5,582 bases of DNA from an uncultured Clostridia bacterium. Lineage in GTDB: Bacteria; Bacillota; Clostridia; TANB77; CAG-508. Positions 1-5,582 of the stretch are shown here, piece by piece. The notes under the pieces were generated by a model that ran no database searches, was not told where the DNA came from, and saw only the letters and a program-made list of their open reading frames with translations. Numbering within the stretch: the first letter of the stretch is position 1; each line of letters begins with the position of its first letter. The position numbers were made by a program, and so were the translations under genes. The DNA is taken from positions 1 to 5,582 of the forward strand of contig CAKPKI010000104.1 in the NCBI GenBank assembly GCA_934167135.1, given 5' to 3'.

Positions 1-45
1 GAGAACAAATCAAAGAAAAATTTTCAATTTTTCTTATTTGTTCTT
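1..45 (+). terminator. AT-rich hairpin at left edge, possible terminator of an upstream gene
   Basis: Bases 3-10 (GAACAAAT) pair perfectly with 36-43 (ATTTGTTC). After a 2-nt bulge (CA, 11-12), bases 13-22 pair with 26-35 around a 3-nt loop (TTC). This gives 18 bp plus A2-T44. No clean U-tract follows; the T-rich run lies inside the 3' arm (28-32). Its place upstream of a promoter and a new gene fits a terminator for a gene that ends before the window, but that gene is not visible, so the role is inferred from position and structure only. Confidence 0.45.
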
Positions 46-55
46 GCTCTAAATA

Positions 56-84
56 TTGTAATTACCAATAGAATGTGATAAATT
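56..84 (+). promoter_or_regulatory. Candidate sigma-A type promoter for the Fic-family gene
   Basis: TTGTAA (56-61) lies 17 bp before TAAATT (79-84); each matches the consensus at 4 of 6 positions. TG at 76-77 supplies an extended -10 (TGA then TAAATT). It lies 31 bp upstream of the ATG, leaving room for a short leader and RBS. In DNA this AT-rich such matches arise by chance, so confidence is moderate. The promoter near the right end of the window has the same TGATAAA core and the same 17-bp spacing. Confidence 0.4.
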
Positions 85-115
85 AAAAATACCAAAAGAT
101 GAAAGGAGCAAATTA

Positions 116-776
116 ATGAAAAATAAATATAATCTAACAATAGAACAAAATGTATTTTTAGCCAAGCGAAACTTGGTAGATAATATATATTCAAATGCAA
201 AAATGGAAGGACTGAATGTAACATTTCCTCAAACAAAAACGGTGTTAGAAGGAGTAAATGTTCCAAGTTTAAAAATAGATGAGATACAATGTATTTTAAA
301 CTTACGAGATGCGTGGAAATATGTAATAAATAATATAAATGAAAAATTTAACTTAGAATTTATCTGCAAAATAAACGAATTTGTAGCAAGAAATGAAAGT
401 ATTTCATGGGGAAATTTAAGAAATCGGAAATGTACAAATTACAGGAACTGAATATATTCCACAAATTCCACAAAAAGAAGAAGTAGAAAATAAAATTGCA
501 GAAATTTTAAATATTGAAAATGCAACAGAAAGAGCAATTGAATATATGTTATATGGAATGAGAAGTCAGTTGTTTTGGGATGGAAACAAAAGAACAAGTA
601 CAATTTGTGCAAATAAAATTATGATAGAAAACGGTGTAGGAATTATAAAAATTCCAGACTCTAAATTAGAAGAATTTAATATTTTACTATCAGAATTTTA
701 TAGCACAGGAGATAATTCAAAGATAAAACAATTTATTTATGAAAATTGCATAGATGGAATAACTTTTGAAAATTAA
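116..776 (+). pseudogene. Fic-family protein, interrupted by a +1 frameshift
   Basis: A compact Fic/DOC-fold protein. Active family members transfer a nucleotide or phosphate group to target proteins, often as AMPylation. The ATG at 116 follows AAAGGAG (102-108) with a 7-nt gap. The first frame runs 103 sensible residues, then hits TGA at 449-451. Dropping one base at about 425 (extra C in AATCGGAAA) restores the family pattern LRNGNVQITGTEYIPQIP and the frame runs to TAA at 774-776, giving about 219 residues, which I consider normal for a compact Fic protein. In the restored frame the N-terminal helix holds NAKMEG (27-32), resembling the Fic auto-inhibitory (S/T)xxxE(G/N) motif but with Asn first. 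The core motif is QLFWDGNKR (151-159), with Gln151 in place of the usual catalytic His. The C-terminal part looks intact. It is either a recent pseudogene or a sequencing/assembly error; the family call is firm, the broken state less so. Confidence 0.85.
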
Positions 777-778
777 TA

Positions 779-880
779 AAAATAGCATAGTTTACTAATT
801 TATTATAAATTAATACATAGAAAACTTATATTTTATGATTTCTAGTAAAACTATTAAAAACTGGTAAACTATGCTATTTT
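779..880. repeat. Long inverted repeat with foldable interior (terminator, MITE-like or RNA element)
   Basis: The arm AAAATAGCATAGTTTAC (779-795) is a perfect 17-bp inverted match of 864-880. As RNA it could extend by U796-G863 and A797-U862. The interior holds a perfect 7-bp hairpin (796-802 with 806-812, loop TTA), a 6-bp one (818-823 with 839-844) and a 4-bp one (843-846 with 850-853). The structure begins 3 bases after the fic stop codon and ends in TTTT, with an A-run at the other end, so it could stop transcription from either side. A loop of about 68 nt is far longer than normal for an intrinsic terminator, so a small mobile element or structured RNA is also possible. No open reading frame of note lies inside. 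Confidence 0.6.
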
Positions 881-887
881 AATTAAA

Positions 888-919
888 TTCACAATATGTT
901 CACAAACATTTTGTATAAT
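888..919 (+). promoter_or_regulatory. Promoter with consensus -10 and overlapping operator-like palindrome
   Basis: TATAAT (914-919) is a perfect -10. No good -35 is seen at normal spacing: ACAATA at 17 bp matches only 2 of 6, and TTCACA (888-893) matches 5 of 6 but with a 20-bp gap. Just upstream of and touching the -10 is a palindrome: ACAATATGTT (891-900), spacer CACA, AACATTTTGT (905-914), pairing at 9 of 10 positions. TTCACAA also occurs twice, at 888-894 and 899-905, one helical turn (11 bp) apart. A weak -35 plus a palindrome over the promoter suggests control by a dimeric regulator. Transcription would start near 926, giving a leader of about 90 nt before the activase fusion gene. Confidence 0.55.
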
Positions 920-924
920 AAAGT

Positions 925-941
925 CGAGTTTTAAAAACTTG
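925..941 (+). other. Small hairpin near the predicted 5' end of the activase-fusion mRNA
   Basis: CGAGTTTT (925-932) and AAAACTTG (934-941) are complementary apart from one G-T pair, so the transcript could fold with CGAGTT against AACTTG and a short A/U loop. It would sit at or just after the predicted transcription start. It may protect the 5' end of the mRNA; no riboswitch class is recognised here. Low confidence as a functional element. Confidence 0.25.
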
Positions 942-998
942 AAAAAAATCAACAATTGTGATATATTAGCCAAAAGAATTGAAAAATGTTTTAAGGAT

Positions 999-1004
999 AA
1001 GGAA
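999..1004 (+). promoter_or_regulatory. Ribosome binding site deciding the start of the activase fusion
   Basis: AAGGAA lies about 11 nt before the ATG at 1015. The same frame is open back to a TTG at 979, but that codon has no purine-rich RBS in front of it and would add a 12-residue leader unlike the family start. The ATG at 1015 gives MNKIVHIGMDVGSTT, placing the first nucleotide-binding loop directly at the N-terminus, as in HgdC-type activases. Confidence 0.65.
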
Positions 1005-1014
1005 TGTGAAAAAT

Positions 1015-4000
1015 ATGAATAAAATAGTACATATAGGAATGGATGTAGGTTCAACAACAGTAAAAATAGCAGTAATGGACGAAAACTTGAATGAAATATA
1101 CACATCGTATGAAAGACACTATTCAGACACAAAAAATACTGTATGTAAAGTACTAGAAGAATTAGTAGAAAAATATAAAGACAAGGAATTCACAATAGCA
1201 TTAACAGGTTCAGGAGCAATGAGCACAGCACGATTTTTAGATGTGCCATTTATACAAGAAGTAGTAGCATGTAAAAGAGCAGTAGAAAAATACATACCGC
1301 AAACTGATGTAGTAATAGAATTAGGTGGAGAAGATGCTAAAATAATATATTTTGGGAAATCAATAGAACAACGTATGAATGGAACATGTGCAGGTGGAAC
1401 AGGCGCATTTTTAGACCAAATGGCATCATTATTAAACACAGATACAGCAGGTTTAAATGAATTAGCAAAAGGATATCAAACAATATATCCAATAGCATCA
1501 AGATGCGGAGTTTTTGCCAAAACTGATGTACAACCACTATTAAATGAAGGTGCAGCAAAAGAAGATATATCTGTATCTATTTTGCAAGCGGTTGTAAACC
1601 AAACAATATCAGGGCTTGCATGTGGAAGACCAATAAGAGGAAATGTAGCATTTTTAGGTGGTCCACTTACATATTTACCAGAATTAAGAAAAAGATTTGT
1701 AGAAACACTGCACTTAACACCAGAACAAACCATAGTACCAGAAGAAGCACACTTATTAGTTGCAAAAGGAGCATGTTTAGATGCAAAAGATGTAAAACCA
1801 ATTAGTGTAGAAAAACTAAAAAGTAAAATACAAGTATTAAGACAATCACATGATACAACAACACAACCATTAAAGCCACTATTTACAACAGATGCAGAAT
1901 ATGAAGAATTTAAAACAAGACATGATAAAGACAAAGTAGAAAAAAAGCCTTTATCAGAACATAAGGGAGACTGCTTTATAGGAATAGATGCTGGTTCAAC
2001 AACATCAAAATTAGTTGTAACAGACAGAGATGGAGCATTATTATATTCAGCATATCAAGGAAATGGTGGAAAACCACTAGAAAGTATTATCGAGATGTTA
2101 AAAAAGCTATATTCTGTTATGCCAAAAGATGCAGTAATTCGTTATAGTGGAGTTACAGGATATGGAGAAAAATTAATACAAACAGCATTAAATGTAGACT
2201 TAAATGAAATAGAAACAATAGCACATTATACTGCTGCAAAAAAATTTGAACCAAAAGTAACAAGCATTGTTGATATTGGTGGACAAGACATGAAATATAT
2301 CAAATTAAAAAATAACACAATTGATAATATCATGTTAAATGAAGCTTGTTCATCAGGATGTGGCTCATTTATTGAAACATTTGCTAAAAGTTTAAATTTA
2401 AGTATAGAAGAATTTGTAAAAGAAGCATTAGAAGCTCAAAATCCAGTTGATTTGGGTTCAAGATGTACAGTATTTATGAATTCAAAAATAAAACAAGCAC
2501 AAAAAGAAGGATATTCAGTTGGAGATATTTCAGCAGGATTATCATATTCAGTAATAAAAAATGCAATTCAAAAAGTAATGAAAATAAGAGATGTAAAAAA
2601 ATTAGGAAGTCATATAGTTGTGCAAGGTGGAACATTTTATAATGAAGCAGTATTAAAAGCTTTTGAATTGATAGTTGGAAGAAATGTTATAAGACCAGAC
2701 ATTGCAGGACTTATGGGAGCATATGGTATGGCATTACTTGCATGTGAGCAATATGAAGCAAACATGGATATGGAATATCATTCAACACTTGCGACAATAG
2801 AAGAAATTGATAAATTAGACATAAAAGTAACACATACAAGATGTAATGGATGTGAGAATCATTGCCAATTAACAATAAATAGATTTAGCAATGGAAAAAG
2901 GCATGTATCTGGAAATAGATGCGAAAAAGGTGAGGGAATAGTAAATGAGCATAAAGACTTGCCAAACCTTGTGAAATACAAATATGAAAGAATTTTTGAT
3001 TACACACCATTAGAAGAAAAAGATGCACATAGAGGAACAATAGGAATACCAAGAGTTCTAAATATGTATGAAGATTATCCATTCTGGTTTACACTATTCA
3101 CAAATCTAGGATTTAGAGTAATAATATCAGAAAAAAGTACAAGAAAGATATATGAAAAAGGTATTGAATCAATGCCATCAGAATCAGTATGTTATCCTGC
3201 AAAATTATCGCATGGACATGTTATAAGCTTAATACAAAAAGGAATAAAAACAATATTTTATCCTTGTATGCCATATTCAAGAAAAGAATATCAAGATGCA
3301 AACAACAGATATAATTGTCCAATAGTAATTTCATATTCAGAAGTACTAAAAAATAATGTAGAAGAATTAAAAGCAGATGATATAAAATTCATGAATCCAT
3401 TTTTACCATTTGAATCTAAAGCATTATTAAAACGAATGATGGAATTACCAGAATTTGCAGAATACAATTTTACTAAAAAAGAATTAAAAAATGCAATAGA
3501 AAAAGCACAGGCAGAATATCAAAAATGTAGAGAAGATATTCATAATAAAGGAAAAGAAACAGTTGAATATATTGAGAAAAATAATTTGAGAGGAATTGTT
3601 TTATCAGGTAGGCCATATCACATAGACCCTGAGATAAATCATGGAATTGATACATTAATTACAAGTTTAGGAATGTGTGTATTAACAGAAGACAGTGTTG
3701 CAGATAAAACATTGCCAGAAAGACCACTTCGTGTTGTTGATCAATGGATGTTCCATTCAAGATTATATGCAGCAGCGGACTTTGTAGGCAGACATGACAA
3801 CTTAGAATTAGTACAAATAAATTCATTTGGATGTGGAGTTGATGCTGTAACAACAGATGAAGTTGAAGAAATTTTGACAAGTTTCGGAAAAATGTATACA
3901 TTAATAAAAATTGATGAAGTAAATAATCTTGGAGCTGTAAGAATACGTTTACGTTCATTATTAGCAAGTATAAATAAACGTTTAAATTCTAAAAAAGATG

Positions 4001-5343
4001 AGAAGGAAAATGGAGAATATTATTTAAAAAGAAATTCATTTACAGAAGAAATGAAAAAAGAATATATAATATTAATACCACAAATGGCACCAATTCATTT
4101 TGATTTTATCGAGCCAGTATTACAAAGTGAAGGATATAAAGCCAAACTTTTAAGGGAATGTACACCTCACACTATAGAAACAGGCTTAAAATATGTAAAT
4201 AATGATGCATGCTATCCATCAATTATTACAACAGGACAAATGGTAGAAGCATTGGAATCTGGAGAATATGATGTAAATAAAACAGCATTAATAATGTCAC
4301 AAACAGGTGGTGGATGTAGAGCTACAAATTATATAGGATTTATTCGTAAGGCATTGAAAGATGCAGGATTTGAACAAGTACCAGTAATCTCATTTAATGT
4401 TGTAGGAATGGAGAAAAATCCAGGATTTAAATTGACAATTCCATTAGCAGAAAAGCTTATTAAATCTATGGTATTAGCAGACTTATTACAGAAGATGCTT
4501 TATAAAAATAGGGCATATGAAAAAAATAAAGGTGAGACAGAGAAGTTATTTAATGAGTGGATGGAAAAGGCTATAAAGCTTGCAATAAAGAGCAGTGCAA
4601 AAGAATTTTCTGCTGGAATATATCAAATGGTAGAAGATTTTGAAAAAATTGAATGGAATGCAAACCAAGGAAAGCCAAAGGTTGGAATTGTTGGAGAAAT
4701 CTTAATAAAATATCATCCATTTGGAAATAACTATGTAGCAAATTTATTAGAAAAAGAAGGAGCAGAAGTTGTGCTTCCAGATTTTATGGGATTTGTTAAA
4801 TATGTTACTGCAAATGGTGTAATAGCTAATGAATTACTAAAAGGAAGAAAAATTAAATCTGTAATATCTCAAACAGCAATAAAGTTGATGAATTTGTTTG
4901 AAAAAGATGCCAAAAAAGCATTAGAAAAATCTAAAAAAGGATATTTGCCAACTTGTGATATTTGGCATTTGGCAGATAATGTTCAAACAGTTTTATCAAC
5001 AGGAAACCAGACAGGTGAAGGTTGGTTCCTAACAGCAGAAATGCTTGAATATATGGAAAATGGTATTCAAAATATAGTTTGTGTTCAACCATTTGCATGT
5101 TTGCCAAATCATGTTGTTGGTAAAGGTGTAATAAAAACTATAAGAGATTCATATCCAGATGCTAATATTGTACCTGTTGATTATGATCCAGGTGCTAGTG
5201 AAGCTAACCAAACTAATAGAATTAAACTTCTTATGACTGTTGCTAAAGATAACTTGAAGGCTAAACAGAAAGAGAAAAAGGCTTTAGAGAGAGAAAATGA
5301 GAAGAAAATAGAAAAGAAAGAAAAAGCAGAAAAGAAATCCTAA
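1015..5343 (+). CDS. Acyl-CoA dehydratase activase-related fusion protein (two BadF/BadG-type domains + COG3580/COG3581-type modules)
   Basis: 1442 residues, cytosolic, no signal peptide or membrane segment. Domain 1 (about 5-265) and domain 2 (about 320-590) are ASKHA-fold activases: phosphate loops GMDVGSTT (8-15) and GIDAGSTT (323-330), and LGGED (103-107) and IGGQD (421-425). Cluster cysteines are C125/C164 and C445/C484, both pairs 39 apart, the spacing I recall for HgdC. A segment with CNGCENHC (C610, C613, C617) plus C636 follows. The DUF2229/COG3580-type module (about 675-1005) has C726, C751, C940; the COG3581-type module (about 1013-1405) has C1066, C1101, C1362. A Lys/Glu-rich tail (about 1413-1442) ends the chain. 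Family knowledge: such activases hydrolyse ATP to push low-potential electrons into an Fe-S dehydratase-like partner. Here donor and likely acceptor are fused; the substrate is unknown. The architecture is known in anaerobic Firmicutes and the length looks complete. It appears to be a single-gene transcript, with its own promoter and terminator. Domain call is firm; reaction unassigned. Confidence 0.93.
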   Translation: MNKIVHIGMDVGSTTVKIAVMDENLNEIYTSYERHYSDTKNTVCKVLEELVEKYKDKEFTIALTGSGAMSTARFLDVPFIQEVVACKRAVEKYIPQTDVVIELGGEDAKIIYFGKSIEQRMNGTCAGGTGAFLDQMASLLNTDTAGLNELAKGYQTIYPIASRCGVFAKTDVQPLLNEGAAKEDISVSILQAVVNQTISGLACGRPIRGNVAFLGGPLTYLPELRKRFVETLHLTPEQTIVPEEAHLLVAKGACLDAKDVKPISVEKLKSKIQVLRQSHDTTTQPLKPLFTTDAEYEEFKTRHDKDKVEKKPLSEHKGDCFIGIDAGSTTSKLVVTDRDGALLYSAYQGNGGKPLESIIEMLKKLYSVMPKDAVIRYSGVTGYGEKLIQTALNVDLNEIETIAHYTAAKKFEPKVTSIVDIGGQDMKYIKLKNNTIDNIMLNEACSSGCGSFIETFAKSLNLSIEEFVKEALEAQNPVDLGSRCTVFMNSKIKQAQKEGYSVGDISAGLSYSVIKNAIQKVMKIRDVKKLGSHIVVQGGTFYNEAVLKAFELIVGRNVIRPDIAGLMGAYGMALLACEQYEANMDMEYHSTLATIEEIDKLDIKVTHTRCNGCENHCQLTINRFSNGKRHVSGNRCEKGEGIVNEHKDLPNLVKYKYERIFDYTPLEEKDAHRGTIGIPRVLNMYEDYPFWFTLFTNLGFRVIISEKSTRKIYEKGIESMPSESVCYPAKLSHGHVISLIQKGIKTIFYPCMPYSRKEYQDANNRYNCPIVISYSEVLKNNVEELKADDIKFMNPFLPFESKALLKRMMELPEFAEYNFTKKELKNAIEKAQAEYQKCREDIHNKGKETVEYIEKNNLRGIVLSGRPYHIDPEINHGIDTLITSLGMCVLTEDSVADKTLPERPLRVVDQWMFHSRLYAAADFVGRHDNLELVQINSFGCGVDAVTTDEVEEILTSFGKMYTLIKIDEVNNLGAVRIRLRSLLASINKRLNSKKDEKENGEYYLKRNSFTEEMKKEYIILIPQMAPIHFDFIEPVLQSEGYKAKLLRECTPHTIETGLKYVNNDACYPSIITTGQMVEALESGEYDVNKTALIMSQTGGGCRATNYIGFIRKALKDAGFEQVPVISFNVVGMEKNPGFKLTIPLAEKLIKSMVLADLLQKMLYKNRAYEKNKGETEKLFNEWMEKAIKLAIKSSAKEFSAGIYQMVEDFEKIEWNANQGKPKVGIVGEILIKYHPFGNNYVANLLEKEGAEVVLPDFMGFVKYVTANGVIANELLKGRKIKSVISQTAIKLMNLFEKDAKKALEKSKKGYLPTCDIWHLADNVQTVLSTGNQTGEGWFLTAEMLEYMENGIQNIVCVQPFACLPNHVVGKGVIKTIRDSYPDANIVPVDYDPGASEANQTNRIKLLMTVAKDNLKAKQKEKKALERENEKKIEKKEKAEKKS

Positions 5344-5360
5344 TTTTGGATTTCTTTTCT
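5328..5360 (+). terminator. Intrinsic terminator overlapping the end of the activase fusion gene
   Basis: Bases 5328-5340 (AGAAAAGAAATCC) pair perfectly over 13 bp with 5348-5360 (GGATTTCTTTTCT), with a 7-nt loop TAATTTT. The loop begins with the stop codon TAA (5341-5343), so the 5' arm is also the codons for the last residues. The 3' arm is itself U-rich and is followed by AATTAA rather than a clean U-run. Placement right at the gene end and before a fresh promoter supports a terminator. Confidence 0.75.
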
Positions 5361-5369
5361 AATTAACTA

Positions 5370-5398
5370 TTGAACTTTAATATTACCTATGATAAAAT
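5370..5398 (+). promoter_or_regulatory. Sigma-A type promoter with extended -10 for the ABC_trans_CmpB-family gene
   Basis: TTGAAC (5370-5375, 4 of 6 matches) is 17 bp before TAAAAT (5393-5398, 5 of 6 matches), with TG at 5390-5391 giving an extended -10. Transcription would start near 5405, about 25 nt before the ATG, leaving room for the RBS AAGAAGGAG. It lies directly after the preceding terminator, so the next gene starts its own transcript. Confidence 0.6.
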
Positions 5399-5429
5399 AA
5401 AAACTGATTTTAATTAAGAAGGAGAAAAT

Positions 5430-5582
5430 ATGTTAGTAGAAGTAGAAAAATACATAGCACTATTTTTTATATACTCATTTGCGGGATGGGTAATGGAAAC
5501 AGTACAGATATCAATAAGACAAAAGAAATTTGTAAATAGAGGATTTTTAATAGGACCATATTGTCCAATATATGGTTGTGGG
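5430..5582 (+). CDS. Putative ABC_trans_CmpB-family (PF06541) membrane protein, N-terminal part only
   Basis: The first 51 codons of a gene that runs off the right edge. The ATG at 5430 follows AAGAAGGAG (5416-5424) with a 5-nt gap. Residues about 9-25 (IALFFIYSFAGWVMETV) form a hydrophobic first membrane segment ending in the GWxxE pattern, and a second conserved stretch reads NRGFLIGPYCPIYGCG, which begins the next membrane region. These patterns are characteristic of the family often labelled putative ABC transporter permease, common in Clostridia. The label rests on weak family inference: no ATPase or binding protein is seen here and transport has not, to my knowledge, been shown. It has its own promoter, so no functional tie to the upstream gene is implied. 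Confidence 0.82.
   Translation, partial: MLVEVEKYIALFFIYSFAGWVMETVQISIRQKKFVNRGFLIGPYCPIYGCG

Noticed and set aside
400..460. Reassigned TGA (Trp) code as an explanation for the stop inside fic
   Set aside because: Reading through TGA at 449 stays in the wrong frame; the conserved sequence lies in another frame. TGG is used for Trp throughout, so the standard bacterial code fits.
546..776. A separate 76-residue gene starting at the ATG at 546
   Set aside because: The same frame is open and family-like back to about 426, directly continuing the Fic protein, and I see no RBS before 546. It is the second half of the broken gene.
116..776. Fic gene as half of a toxin-antitoxin pair
   Set aside because: No small partner gene is present: upstream is a hairpin and promoter, downstream an inverted repeat, and the short gaps hold no plausible antitoxin frame.
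888..905. CRISPR-like or tandem repeat from the two TTCACAA copies
   Set aside because: Only two 7-bp copies 11 bp apart, with no spacers or array structure; better viewed as possible regulator half-sites.
979..1014. N-terminal extension of the activase fusion from a TTG start at 979
   Set aside because: No ribosome binding site precedes it, the 12 extra residues do not look like the family start, and an AAGGAA-preceded ATG at 1015 fits the domain start.
1620..1805. Plus-strand 61-residue frame
   Set aside because: Out-of-frame shadow inside the activase domain coding sequence, rich in Lys/Arg/Thr with no RBS or family features.
869..1934. Minus-strand open frames in this stretch (869-1132, 1119-1439, 1337-1558, 1476-1934)
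   Set aside because: They lie opposite a clearly real gene or its leader, have low-complexity Leu/Phe/Ser-rich products and no recognisable domains; they are shadows.

Overview
The window is very AT-rich, densely coding DNA from what looks like a low-GC Firmicute (Bacillota), most likely an anaerobic Clostridia-type bacterium. The grounds are A/T-ending codons, strong AGGAG-type ribosome binding sites, TGG for Trp with TGA acting as a stop, and a very long protein of the oxygen-sensitive 2-hydroxyacyl-CoA dehydratase/activase superfamily. The species cannot be named from the sequence.

Layout, all genes on the + strand. 1-49: an AT-rich hairpin, probably the terminator of an off-window gene. 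56-84: a plausible promoter. 116-776: a compact Fic-family gene with its own RBS, split by a one-base frameshift at about base 425, so annotated as a pseudogene. Its Fic core motif has Gln where the catalytic His normally stands. 779-880: a long inverted repeat (17-bp perfect arms, about 68-nt interior that can itself fold), which may end fic transcription or be a small mobile or RNA element. 888-961: a promoter region with a consensus -10, an operator-like palindrome just upstream of it and repeated TTCACAA half-sites. 1015-5343: the dominant gene, a 1442-residue fusion of two tandem BadF/BadG/HgdC-type ATP-dependent activase domains, a four-Cys segment, a DUF2229/COG3580-type module and a COG3581-type module. 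5328-5360: a terminator hairpin whose 5' arm encodes the end of that protein and whose loop contains its stop codon. 5370-5398: a good extended -10 promoter. 5430 to the window end: the start of a putative membrane protein of the ABC_trans_CmpB (PF06541) family.

How they work together: the three genes appear to be separate transcription units, each with its own promoter and with hairpins between them, so nothing here argues for one joint pathway. The activase fusion is the most interesting gene. Both activase domains keep the two cluster cysteines at 39-residue spacing, and the two downstream modules each carry a similar cysteine triad. One chain could therefore hold an ATP-driven Fe-S electron donor and its acceptor. 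Its substrate is unknown. This is a known but poorly characterised family architecture; I found no convincing evidence of a wholly new system in the window.
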